A stretch of 64,000 nucleotides of DNA. Origin: Verrucomicrobiota bacterium. Lineage in GTDB: Bacteria; Verrucomicrobiota; Verrucomicrobiia; Methylacidiphilales; JBCCWR01. The stretch lies in the NCBI GenBank assembly GCA_039192515.1, contig JBCCXA010000005.1, positions 57,973 to 121,972 of the forward strand, given 5' to 3'. Below the pieces are notes generated by a model. The model saw nothing but the letters and a program-made list of their open reading frames with translations. It searched no databases and had not been told where the DNA came from. Positions within the stretch are counted from its first letter, which is position 1. Every line of letters starts with the position of its first letter. Position numbers and translations under genes: made by a program. This document shows positions 12,101 through 19,730 of this stretch, in pieces.

Positions 12101-12255
12101 AGTAACGCTTCTGAACTCTGATCCTGCGTTTTAGCAAGTTGAAGTATACGCTGTGTAATAGCGTATGTCTTACCTACGCCAGCAGGAGCAATAACAGAAA
12201 AATTCTTTTGAACCTCTTCGGCAAAGAAGTCTCTGGCGTCTTGATCAATGAGCAT
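9181..12255 (-). CDS. addA: AddA-like ATP-dependent helicase/exonuclease subunit
   Basis: UvrD/Rep-type superfamily 1A helicase fused to a C-terminal PD-(D/E)XK nuclease, 1024 aa. AddA unwinds and degrades double-strand DNA ends to prepare RecA loading. Visible motifs are Walker A APAGVGKT at residues 23-30, the Walker B-type VILDEAQDTDPQQF (about 305-318), MVGDPQQSIY (about 342-351), TSQKAKGLQWDAVVVPF (about 690-706) and MTRAKHTLLL. The nuclease core shows GVIDLAAYN followed by VVDWKTD near residues 950-975. It overlaps the addB stop by 11 bp, typical of the translationally coupled AddBA pair. Confidence 0.9.
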   Translation of the reverse strand: MLIDQDARDFFAEEVQKNFSVIAPAGVGKTYAITQRILQLAKTQDQSSEALLSSLVVVTYTNKAALEIQQRAREAIISTRLSSRTMRCFNQAFFGTIHGFCVKLLKQFGFQVGLPATFEVVQNDEKLWHEFLQKGLSCEAVLNGQDVSNALRLVGLDEILPLARYVQVGDSNPPEALNFDGLRGLEALVENGPGAKNVIKSKALAKSWYVKWKQHDGYVGLPAPYGTSKKLLEEWNDAFGGLSKQAGLILLPVVWQLSEQYQQFRVRKGALKYEDQIALAKRLLRKPFVRAKVREMECRVILDEAQDTDPQQFDLLLELARDEQGQFRQGSFVMVGDPQQSIYSSRANLEIYKRAHKLVCRAGESVTFEVTFRCDEKVVKFVNACFPSLLNGDLGQAAFVPLRERPDPFPGQVVRWAFPMDQIQAQKLNQERCRFLEAQWLAKQLVVSGLEKLQASSWSQVAILCPRRAWLEPVAQALQAEGLKVDLHSASRVRGDSPVMAWFLGLFVSLVYPWRTYEVVGVLRELFGLSDQVLYEFKSQRGEFNYTVKQVKIKGKASKVADALKNLKNLKESSTNLPLGEAVRFAVDQIDLLGRLNAAAAVEKILEEQELVFEGVDIEGELNVLLMQADAAEERGVYLGQWVEELESGFRMEVKEEPRIRDDAIQLITSQKAKGLQWDAVVVPFISANIEVKSEAYPRVMRNPADGMSELVLHPNQMRNDFKAALLNARTQELSRIAYVTMTRAKHTLLLIDDEALFEQTRKRGQNSFHRVMQLDQLEVWEKLSKELVEDKSLELQELQNPHGKVEEVGWEKQVDQARKISWSICKRMLPHELTHSDNPKVEKHFDDYEVEWPIPAEDNPGIQYGTWWHQFVERIQWKEDQASWLLLFDQMKTQTGMVKRAEYEFDLLRKSEIAEILSSQEWVIHHELPFWDLVVIDNEQRCVDGVIDLAAYNLKQKQWIVVDWKTDRVKDVVSLVELYGGQVAAYVQALENLTKVPARGYLYSTVFGEWLKINAQSVNQVVS

Positions 12256-15235
12256 GAAAAAAAGCCTCCAAACCTTTATGTGTCTTCATCCACTTTTCTA
12301 TCAAGAGCTTCCCATCGACTGGCAAAGTTGCTAACGGGTAGACACCACTAAAAGAATATTGGTTAAATAAGCTACCTGACCAGCCTATCACTCCATGAGA
12401 TTGAATTTTATTTAGCCCCTCGAGCACTGAATTCCATTCAGCATCTTCGTTGGCTCTTAACAGTTTTTCTTTCAAAGCAGAACGTGCAGACAGGAGATTA
12501 CCAAAACCGTTTTCGCCTAGTGACTCTTTGAGTGCTTTCACGTAAATTGCTACCTGAAGACCCTTACCCTTTTTCAGACTTGCGGCGCTTAGTAGATCAG
12601 GATCACCCGTTTTAAAATCAATCACCCACCATTCTCTAGAGGCTTGATGAGTCAAGAGTAGATCTAGCCTGCCAGAAACATCCATCTCACCTGAGCCAAA
12701 CTGAAGCTTCGACCCCTCTACAAGTTTCTTCTCTACCTCTACCTTCCAACCATCGCCGAAATCATTCAGCTTAAGACCAATATCACCAGCAATCGATCTC
12801 CCTCTTCTTACCACACTATCAACCCATTCCGGCACATGCTTGTCTACAGATTGATAAACTTCCCAGAGAGTGCCTCGAGTTTTTTTCATTCGCTCATCCA
12901 GAGCCTCATGCAAAAGTCCTACTCTATGAGTGTCATCTAGTCCTTTGCCATTCTGAAATACCTCTAATAAAGCCTGGCCAAGCCACTTATGAACCCAGAC
13001 TCCTAAAGCTTTCTGCATGACTTTTTCTGAAAACCATGAATCCTTGGGTATAACTCTTAGATATTTCTTAAGCCAAAGCTCAGCCGATGAACTGTTGAGA
13101 AGTTCCCAATCACTGGCATTCCAAATAACTAAAGGCATAGGCCTACTTATTAAGGCAAACTCATACTCACCAAATACTCCCTTGGTCCTCCTCGCTAGAT
13201 AGGCCTTACGTATATCTTCATATTGTCTTTTACCATTACAAGGAAAAGGTCTGCTCTCATTGGCCAAATTTATAACGCTTTTTTGCTTTTTAAGATCCGC
13301 TCCATGCAGAACATGATAAATTAGATTATAGAAATCACCTCTGGCCACTGCATTGCCAGATGGTTCTAGGCCTTGCTCAGATGAGGTAATAGCCAACTTG
13401 CTAGTAACACTCTCTAGCACATTAAGCACTTGCTTCTGCTCGAGCCACAGCTTTTCTTCCGACCTCAAAAGTAGTCCATGTTTTCTTAAATCGACAAAAG
13501 AGAGTTCCTCATTCTGCCTTAAAGCAGTTCGATTCAATTTCTTAATCAAAGCATCCCCAAGAAATCCCTCCGGGCTTTCAAGCCGAGGCCAACCATCTTC
13601 CGAAAGACCACTTAATACCAGATGTGTCCAGGAAACACCCTCGGCACGATTATATGGAAGTACCTCAACTCTACCTAGGAATTCATTCCCATGATCGCCA
13701 CGAACACGCATCATTGAGTTCGCTATTTCTCTCAACCATTTCACATAGAGTGAACGACTTACTTTTTGATCAATTCTATTGATAATACCAACACGCTTCT
13801 CAATTGCCCCCAATAAAACAGTCCAACCCAAAAGCTCAAACAACTCCTTCAATTGAACATGAAAATCAACAGCCCTAGCGAAAGATTCCAGAAGCCCAAT
13901 TTTCTTTAGCCAAGCTCCAACCTGCTTAGCTTTTGGCGAACCTAGGCGTTCCAACCAACTTAAAGCAACTAGGTAATGCTCGCTCAGAGTCTCATGAAAG
14001 CTTTGTTTAAGAGCATAACCCACCTCTGTCATGGAGAACGGACATCCAGCTAAAGCCTTGGGGTAGCTATTAATAAAAAGCAGAAAACTAGAAATAGTCT
14101 GATGCTCTTGAAAATCTAACCAGAGCTTAAATGAATCTGCCTCATATGGGCCTGGCCTGAAGTGTCCTAAGGCATCGTAATGTGCAATTCCACTTTGCTC
14201 AAGCCTTCTTGCTACTTCACGGCTTAAAACACCTGGACCAGGCACTAAGACGCCGACTCTTTCAGCACCCTCTGCCAAGAAAGCAACCACTTGCCTAAAT
14301 GCTATTCGTGCCTCCTCATAGACGTTTTCAGCAAGCGCAAAGCTCACCGAACCTTCTGGTAAATCAGGCTTCTCAGCGTTCCCTCCAGACTCTATTGCCA
14401 GCGCTAGCCTCTCGAAGGGTTTGTCTATTTGAGAATTCCTCGAATAAGCAACTTCAAAGCTTGAATGCGTGATATGTTCCCAAGAGTTTATCCAGATCTG
14501 ATCCGACTCTTCACCTTTCCACCGAGGCGCGTATACGGCCATAGCAAATGTTGCCGAGCCAACATAAGCGGCCAGCAATAATCCTCTCCATTTCCAAGAC
14601 TCGCTACCAAACCCGACTACGCATACCGATTGAAAGATCTGAGGCATTTTTCTATCTCGAATTTTTTTTAGAATCTCATTCTCTACTTCCATAGGGGATT
14701 TAAGCTCCAAAGACTGATATCTCGTTTTAACTTGATTTAAAATTCTCGAAAGCTCTAGCCCTACATGGTCCACGAAGGAATGCCCTGCCCCTTCAACTTC
14801 ATTTCTCGCTTTAACTAGTAAGGAGGGATCTTCAGACAAAGAATAGGCCAGATTACTATCCTCTAACTCACTTTCTAGCCCTAACATGAATCCTAAACTT
14901 TCAGCGTCTAGGACATCATCACTTAGACCTAATTTACCCCAAAGATATTTTTTGCATTCTTGGGGCGACCATATACAAACCCCAACCATGCCGAGCCCAT
15001 TACTGATCAACCTGCGTTTTATCTCGTATAATAGACTTCGATTAGGAACCAGCAGAAGAGAGATCTTTGATTGTTTCCAAGCGTTTTTTGCTTGTTTGAC
15101 AATCCAGTCTTCTAGTCTGTAATTCCAAACATCTTCAAAGGTCTCAGCCATGATCATCCACTTCTCATTGGGCTGATCATTACTTTCTCCTTCTAAATCA
15201 AGGTCCAACTCATCTTGCTTATTCGTCACAGACAT
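12245..15235 (-). CDS. addB: AddB-like nuclease/helicase-like subunit
   Basis: Partner subunit of AddA, 996 aa, forming the heterodimeric recombinational-repair nuclease-helicase. The sequence is divergent, but the C-terminus carries a PD-(D/E)XK core, SGRLDLLL then WWVIDFKTGDPD (about 860-885). The N-terminal half lacks a Walker A lysine motif (LVPNRSLLYE stands at the expected place), so this subunit probably does not hydrolyse ATP. I see no cysteine cluster flanking the nuclease core, so the iron-sulfur staple of Bacillus AddB is apparently missing. It is assigned as AddB mainly from the nuclease core, its size and the overlap with addA. Confidence 0.82.
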   Translation of the reverse strand: MSVTNKQDELDLDLEGESNDQPNEKWMIMAETFEDVWNYRLEDWIVKQAKNAWKQSKISLLLVPNRSLLYEIKRRLISNGLGMVGVCIWSPQECKKYLWGKLGLSDDVLDAESLGFMLGLESELEDSNLAYSLSEDPSLLVKARNEVEGAGHSFVDHVGLELSRILNQVKTRYQSLELKSPMEVENEILKKIRDRKMPQIFQSVCVVGFGSESWKWRGLLLAAYVGSATFAMAVYAPRWKGEESDQIWINSWEHITHSSFEVAYSRNSQIDKPFERLALAIESGGNAEKPDLPEGSVSFALAENVYEEARIAFRQVVAFLAEGAERVGVLVPGPGVLSREVARRLEQSGIAHYDALGHFRPGPYEADSFKLWLDFQEHQTISSFLLFINSYPKALAGCPFSMTEVGYALKQSFHETLSEHYLVALSWLERLGSPKAKQVGAWLKKIGLLESFARAVDFHVQLKELFELLGWTVLLGAIEKRVGIINRIDQKVSRSLYVKWLREIANSMMRVRGDHGNEFLGRVEVLPYNRAEGVSWTHLVLSGLSEDGWPRLESPEGFLGDALIKKLNRTALRQNEELSFVDLRKHGLLLRSEEKLWLEQKQVLNVLESVTSKLAITSSEQGLEPSGNAVARGDFYNLIYHVLHGADLKKQKSVINLANESRPFPCNGKRQYEDIRKAYLARRTKGVFGEYEFALISRPMPLVIWNASDWELLNSSSAELWLKKYLRVIPKDSWFSEKVMQKALGVWVHKWLGQALLEVFQNGKGLDDTHRVGLLHEALDERMKKTRGTLWEVYQSVDKHVPEWVDSVVRRGRSIAGDIGLKLNDFGDGWKVEVEKKLVEGSKLQFGSGEMDVSGRLDLLLTHQASREWWVIDFKTGDPDLLSAASLKKGKGLQVAIYVKALKESLGENGFGNLLSARSALKEKLLRANEDAEWNSVLEGLNKIQSHGVIGWSGSLFNQYSFSGVYPLATLPVDGKLLIEKWMKTHKGLEAFFHAH

Positions 15236-15376
15236 CTATTAAGATTCCACACTTTTCGCTAAATAGCAGACTCTATTTTACACTCCACAGTTTGATCTTC
15301 ATTGCCATCAGGACCTCTTGTATTTTTTCGAGATATCATGTAACTATACTTAAATCCGCAGCATTTTTATTTTATT

Positions 15377-16111
15377 ATGTCGTCCATTCTAATTGTCGAG
15401 GATCACCAGGTATTACTTGCTCAAATCACCCAGGCAATGCGTGATGAATTCCCTGAATTCACCATTCTACCTGCTCGAGGTGTAGATGAGGCTCAAGTTT
15501 TGATTTCAGAATACGAAGTTCCTTATTTTATCATCGATATTTTTTTACAGGATGGAAACGGTATAGATTTTCTTTGCGATGTTAAGACAATTGAGCCGGA
15601 CTCTTTAGCTATTCTTATGACAGGAAATGATACAAAAGACTACCAAGATCAAATCCAATCCCTTGGCATTCTCAAAGTACTCGAAAAGCCCTTCAATCCA
15701 GTCTCTGCAGCAAAATTACTGCGTCGATCAATAGATTCTGAAAATCAAAAGGATACTTGCGATAGCCAATTCCAAGCTTCCCTTTCTAATCTAACTAGTG
15801 TCGACATTATCCAATTAAAATGTTTCTCGCGAGCAACTCAGGTCCTTCAATTTCAGTCAGCCGAGGGCGCAACTGGAAAACTCTACTTTCAACGAGGTGA
15901 AATCTTACATGCAGTCGTTGAAGATACGACCGGAATGGATGCCTTTACTACTATAGTCCGTTGGAAGGGCGGGAGAGTCACTGAAATTGCAGAGCCTATT
16001 TCCAACAAGAGAACACTTCATTCAGACTGGCAGTCTTTATTACTAGATACCGTTCATAGAATAGACGAGGATGCAGTAGCCTCACTTGACCACAAGACTG
16101 TTTCCTCCTAA
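15377..16111 (+). CDS. Response regulator with REC and PATAN (DUF4388) domains
   Basis: Two-domain signalling protein of 244 aa. The N-terminal receiver domain (1-120) has the acidic pair in VEDH, the phospho-acceptor Asp54 in FIIDIFLQDG, and the conserved Lys in LEKPF (about 104). The C-terminal part (about 130-240) is a PATAN domain, recognisable by ATGKLYFQRGEILHAVVED and the downstream G-DAF--I--WKGG pattern. PATAN domains are known from cyanobacterial PatA-type regulators and delta-proteobacterial motility regulators. There is no DNA-binding domain, so output is probably protein-protein. It is first of a four-gene plus-strand operon; the next ATG follows 9 bp after its stop. The input kinase is not in the window. 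Confidence 0.88.
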   Translation: MSSILIVEDHQVLLAQITQAMRDEFPEFTILPARGVDEAQVLISEYEVPYFIIDIFLQDGNGIDFLCDVKTIEPDSLAILMTGNDTKDYQDQIQSLGILKVLEKPFNPVSAAKLLRRSIDSENQKDTCDSQFQASLSNLTSVDIIQLKCFSRATQVLQFQSAEGATGKLYFQRGEILHAVVEDTTGMDAFTTIVRWKGGRVTEIAEPISNKRTLHSDWQSLLLDTVHRIDEDAVASLDHKTVSS

Positions 16112-16120
16112 TTTGTAGCC

Positions 16121-17479
16121 ATGAGCATACGTATTCTTACGATTGATGACAGCCATACTCTCAGGTTGTTTATTTCTCGTAGTTTACAAAAGCAGAGCAA
16201 GGATTTTGAAATATCCACTGCTGAAAATGGGCATACTGGGCTTTCTATGGCACGAGAAGCATTACCTGATCTTATATTGCTCGACTACGTCCTTCCTGAT
16301 TTCAATGGAGACCAAGTGTGCCAAAAGCTGCTTGATGGTGCCTCAACTAAGGATATTCCGGTAGTTTTCCTTAGCAGTAATATTAATGAGGCCCGTCAAG
16401 CGGCAACGAAATACACTAATATCAAGAGGACTCTAGCCAAGCCATTTACACCAGAGCTCTTATATGCCACAATCAACTTTGTTTTACGAAGGACTAGCTC
16501 TCGTGACTTACAGAACGGCCACTCTGACTTCACTAAAAAAGAATCTCAGAGGTCCCCGCGTAGCATTACGAAACCAGTAAGCAGAAAGGGTGCAAAGACC
16601 AAAAGGATCGCTAGCCATTTAAGCAATCATTTTGAAGCACAAGACAATGAGTCAGCTCCTAAAAATGAAACAAGCACAAAGAAAAGTAAAGCGCCACAAA
16701 CAAAGCCATTAGCATTGAAAACTGCTATGACGCCCACACTTATTTTTCGCGGACGCACCTCACATTTCCTTTTAAGCCAAGCCTTAAGGGCTATACATGA
16801 CCAGAGACTCACAGGAGTGCTTCGAACATTTCTCCAGAAAGATGCTCAAGAGCTCTATGTAAGCAAGGGTCAGGTCCTCTTTAATACTACTAGAAACGTT
16901 CCATACTATTTACAGGGGGCGAACCTAAATTTTCCAGATGATCAAAAAGAGATCTTGAATCTTGCCACTCACCAACAAAGCCAGTTGGGCCAGCCATTTT
17001 TCCTTAGCCTCTTTAAGGACAATATTCTTACCCAAGAAAAAGCCAACAACCTCACGTTGCAATTTGGCAGCTATCTATTTTCTCGCAACTGGCTTGCAAC
17101 CGATATCATGTTTGAATTTCAAGCACTCTTGCAATTTCCAGATTTTGTCACAAACTCAAATTTATCTTCATTAACCATGCAAGAATGGACGATGGAGAGC
17201 CTCAGAAGCATTAGCACACGGGACCTCAGCCAACTTCCCATATTGCTTGATGAGCGGGGAATTCCAGGGTATACCCCTTTGGGTTTTGATATTATTTACA
17301 AATATCCACTTAACGAAGATGATGTGAAGTTCGCCCAGCTCGTTGACAAATCACAGAAGACCGTGGGAGAGATTGCTCAGCAGCTTGAACTGAGCATCGA
17401 CCAGGCAAAGCTTATCCTCTTCCGTTATATCTCTTTGGAGATTTTCCAGTACTGGCCGATAGCTACGACTAAACCATGA
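16121..17479 (+). CDS. Response regulator with REC, low-complexity linker and PATAN (DUF4388) domain
   Basis: Larger relative of the preceding regulator, 452 aa. The receiver domain (1-125) has ILTIDDSHTLR, Asp55 in LILLDYVLPD, and Lys in LAKPF (about 109). A basic, Ser/Lys-rich linker (about 130-205) probably is disordered. The PATAN domain spans about 210-350 (LTGVLRTFL, ELYVSKGQVLFNTT). A C-terminal segment (about 380-450) with EDDVKFAQLVDKSQKTVGEI looks like a small winged-helix-like bundle often seen behind PATAN. It overlaps the next gene in an ATGA junction. Function beyond signalling is not shown by the sequence. Confidence 0.86.
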   Translation: MSIRILTIDDSHTLRLFISRSLQKQSKDFEISTAENGHTGLSMAREALPDLILLDYVLPDFNGDQVCQKLLDGASTKDIPVVFLSSNINEARQAATKYTNIKRTLAKPFTPELLYATINFVLRRTSSRDLQNGHSDFTKKESQRSPRSITKPVSRKGAKTKRIASHLSNHFEAQDNESAPKNETSTKKSKAPQTKPLALKTAMTPTLIFRGRTSHFLLSQALRAIHDQRLTGVLRTFLQKDAQELYVSKGQVLFNTTRNVPYYLQGANLNFPDDQKEILNLATHQQSQLGQPFFLSLFKDNILTQEKANNLTLQFGSYLFSRNWLATDIMFEFQALLQFPDFVTNSNLSSLTMQEWTMESLRSISTRDLSQLPILLDERGIPGYTPLGFDIIYKYPLNEDDVKFAQLVDKSQKTVGEIAQQLELSIDQAKLILFRYISLEIFQYWPIATTKP

Positions 17480-17961
17480 CGACAGCGCCCGTAAAACTAG
17501 ATGCTCTATCCAATAAAGTATATCTATTTTCTTGGCTCGAAGAAGATAAATTAAACTTCCTTTTTAATAAGGCTCAGATTATTTCACTCGACTCAGGCAA
17601 TATTTGCATCGAATCTGAAGCACCTAACGATGGCATCCATATCGTTTGTTCTGGAAGCATAGAAGTTCTTAGCGGATCAGAGGAGAGTAGGGATGTGCTA
17701 TGCACTCTTATAGAAGGCGATTTCTTTGGCGAACAATGCCTGCTCCAGAAGAGTATCACAAGGGCTACTTTCAAGGCACTGGAGGATAAGACACTTGTCT
17801 ATTTTATATCGAATGATTTACTTCAGGAATTTGAGGCAAGCTACCCTGATCAGTTTGCCATCCTTATTTCAAACTTAGCCCGCTTTTATTCACGCACCCT
17901 AAGATCATTAAATGATAGATTGAGTTTAAGCTCTCAAGCCCATGGACCACACTCACAGTAA
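17476..17961 (+). CDS. Cyclic nucleotide-binding domain protein
   Basis: Single-domain protein of 161 aa with a CRP-type beta-roll. The segments DGIHIVCSGSIEVLSG, LIEGDFFGEQCLLQ and TRATFKALED match the phosphate-binding-cassette fold. The cassette reads GEQCLLQKSITRAT, so the canonical Glu is present and an Arg sits near the usual position. No helix-turn-helix follows, which rules out a classical CRP transcription factor. The start overlaps the stop of the upstream REC-PATAN gene (ATGA), and its end overlaps the next cNMP gene by 20 bp, so all four are one translationally coupled unit. Confidence 0.86.
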   Translation: MTTAPVKLDALSNKVYLFSWLEEDKLNFLFNKAQIISLDSGNICIESEAPNDGIHIVCSGSIEVLSGSEESRDVLCTLIEGDFFGEQCLLQKSITRATFKALEDKTLVYFISNDLLQEFEASYPDQFAILISNLARFYSRTLRSLNDRLSLSSQAHGPHSQ

Positions 17962-18448
17962 TCACTTTTCAGAGTCGATGGAATCATTCTTTAAGAACAA
18001 CCCAGCGTTAATGACTTTCCAAAAAATCCCACTTTTTCAAAAACTCTCTCAGGACTCCCTTCTAACTCTTTATATTGCCTCAAAAGAAACTATCGTCCAG
18101 AAAGACGACTGTATTGTTAGCGAAGGCACGGCTGGTGATGAACTGTACATCATAGGAAGAGGCAAAGTAGATGTTTTCAAAGACTATGGTCAAAGTAACC
18201 AAGTCCACCTTTCTACATTAGGTCATAATGCTTGTTTTGGTGAAATGTGCATTATAGAGCCTATTGTCAGAAGTGCTTCCGTTGTAGCTGCAGAAACATC
18301 GATTCTCTATTCAATAACCTGCAACAGCCTAAATAAGCTCTACCAAATATGGCCTGATCAACATACTCAAATCATGAAAAATCTTTGCACCAATCTTACT
18401 GAGAGAATAGCCACCATGGACAAATCCTTTCTAATGAGAGCTTGCTAA
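17942..18448 (+). CDS. Cyclic nucleotide-binding domain protein, tandem partner
   Basis: Second stand-alone cNMP-binding protein, 168 aa. It shows the beta-roll elements GTAGDELYIIGRGKVDVFKD and LGHNACFGEMCIIEPIVRSA, where GEMCIIEPIVRSA is a good phosphate-binding cassette with Glu and Arg. No effector domain follows. It probably arose by duplication of the previous gene, although the two are clearly diverged. Last gene of the REC-PATAN/cNMP operon. The ligand (cAMP, cGMP or another nucleotide) cannot be told from sequence. Confidence 0.86.
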   Translation: MDHTHSNHFSESMESFFKNNPALMTFQKIPLFQKLSQDSLLTLYIASKETIVQKDDCIVSEGTAGDELYIIGRGKVDVFKDYGQSNQVHLSTLGHNACFGEMCIIEPIVRSASVVAAETSILYSITCNSLNKLYQIWPDQHTQIMKNLCTNLTERIATMDKSFLMRAC

Positions 18449-18572
18449 CTATACTCGCTAGATATGACGAGCGCCCAAACTTGCATCAGGCATTCACATA
18501 TTAAATCCTCTAATACTTGTGCACCATATTAATAATTTGCTAAATAAGTCTAGAGCTGTAGATTCTAAATCT

Positions 18573-18746
18573 ATGAAAAAATTAGCCCTAGCATTATTAT
18601 TTGGAATATTTGTTGCACTCTCAGTTCCTACTTACACATACGCACACTGCGGAGGTTGTTCTTCTGACAAGAAGGATAAAGAAGCGGAGTGCTGCAAGAA
18701 AAAGGGCGAGAAAGAATGTTGCAAGAAGAAAGAAGATAAGAAGTAG
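18573..18746 (+). CDS. Small secreted cysteine- and lysine-rich protein, copy 1
   Basis: A 57-residue protein I cannot assign to a named family. MKKLALALLFGIFVAL is a classical signal peptide h-region, and cleavage is expected after YTYA or YAHC. The mature part is about 34 residues, starts HCGGCSSDKK and contains seven Cys and many Lys/Glu (CCKKK repeated). The frame is open further upstream, but the ATG at 18573 is the natural start because it begins the signal sequence. A clear paralogue follows 135 bp downstream. A metal-binding or redox role in the periplasm is a guess from the Cys and His content only. Confidence 0.7.
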   Translation: MKKLALALLFGIFVALSVPTYTYAHCGGCSSDKKDKEAECCKKKGEKECCKKKEDKK

Positions 18747-18881
18747 GCTATCCTCTCATCTCTGCAAAATTCTTTTTCATTAAAGACTCTAATGACTAGT
18801 AAAGTAGCGGATCTTAGAAGAACAAAATAATAAAGCTCAACGTTTAGTTAGCACATAAAAAAGGAGTGAAATTACACGTCG

Positions 18882-19043
18882 ATGAAAAAAGTAATACTAT
18901 CAATTGTATTTGGGGCACTAGTTGCTTTATCAGCACCTAATGGGGCTTATGCTCATTGTGGAAGTTGCTCAACCGATAAAGATGACAAGAAAGAGTGTCC
19001 ATCAGGATGTAAGGGTAAAAAGGGTGACAAAGAGAAAGAGTAG
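18882..19043 (+). CDS. Small secreted cysteine- and lysine-rich protein, copy 2
   Basis: A 53-residue paralogue of the protein encoded at 18573. It has the same design: signal peptide MKKVILSIVFGALVALSA, then AYAHCGSCSTDKDDKKEC and a short Lys/Glu-rich tail with four Cys in the mature part. The shared HCG-CS-DK core at the mature N-terminus shows common descent, while the tails differ. An AAGGAG sits 15 bases upstream of the ATG, rather far for an ideal ribosome site. A strong terminator hairpin follows at 19080, so the transcript ends here. Function unknown. Confidence 0.68.
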   Translation: MKKVILSIVFGALVALSAPNGAYAHCGSCSTDKDDKKECPSGCKGKKGDKEKE

Positions 19044-19079
19044 TTAACGATTCTTTTCTTTACTCACAAATCTATCTAG

Positions 19080-19118
19080 AAACTCCTTCTGCACTATCGC
19101 GGTGTGAAGGAGTTTTTT
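19080..19118 (+). terminator. Rho-independent terminator after the small Cys-rich genes
   Basis: A perfect 10-bp stem, AAACTCCTTC (19080-19089) with GAAGGAGTTT (19106-19115), has a 16-base loop and ends in six T at 19113-19118. It shows that the upstream fluC frame extension through this stretch is not translated as part of fluC. Confidence 0.85.
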
Positions 19119-19238
19119 GTGCCAAGTAAGCTCAATTATCAGCCAAGACGATATGATTTCCCAACAGAGCTTTTTACAACATGGCACTGGCTAATAATAC
19201 CTCTTGGCTTTTCTTATACTTTACGACAAATTTTTTTC

Positions 19239-19631
19239 GTGAAGATAGTTTTAGCAGTAGCGCTGGGCAGCGCGCTAGGAGGAATACTTAGGTATTTGAT
19301 ATCTACTTGGGTAGACAGTAAGCTAGACCATCCACTGCCATGGGGAACAGTTATGGTCAACGTCATAGGTTGTCTGCTCATTGGGCTGGCGGCAGAACTG
19401 ACAAATGCCCACGGTAAATGGGCTATGGAAGCATACTGGCGCTCGTTTCTTTTGCTAGGAATTCTGGGTGGATTTACGACTTTTTCTTCTTTTAGTCACC
19501 AAACACTTGAACTGTTCCATCTAGGCGAGTTTCTGCATGCCTCCCTGAATGTCATATTATCGGTTTGTTTATGTCTATTTAGCGTATATCTAGGCCATTT
19601 ATTAGGCAATCACCTCAACCGTATCATATAA
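19239..19631 (+). CDS. fluC: Fluoride ion channel/exporter FluC
   Basis: CrcB/FluC small membrane protein, here 130 aa with four transmembrane helices, exporting fluoride as an antiparallel dimer. Diagnostic stretches are GSALGGILRYLIS at the N-terminus, PWGTVMVNVIGCLLIGL, and GILGGFTTFSSFSHQTLEL with the fluoride-track Phe/Thr/Ser residues. The frame is open back to 19104, but that part lies inside a terminator hairpin and would add 45 non-conserved residues. The GTG at 19239 gives the usual family length. No fluoride riboswitch was seen between 19118 and 19239. Confidence 0.88.
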   Translation: MKIVLAVALGSALGGILRYLISTWVDSKLDHPLPWGTVMVNVIGCLLIGLAAELTNAHGKWAMEAYWRSFLLLGILGGFTTFSSFSHQTLELFHLGEFLHASLNVILSVCLCLFSVYLGHLLGNHLNRII

Positions 19632-19730
19632 ACCCATGAGCAGATTATTCATAATTAAAGTTACTGCTTATACATCCGAGATTATAGAAGAGCGTCTTGC
19701 GGGATTCTTCTTTTTCTCTATGCTGTAAGT

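Noticed and set aside
19119..19238. Fluoride riboswitch before fluC
   Set aside because: No crcB-motif pseudoknot elements could be found in the 120 bases available.
19104..19238. N-terminal extension of FluC
   Set aside because: It begins inside a strong terminator hairpin and lengthens FluC beyond family size.
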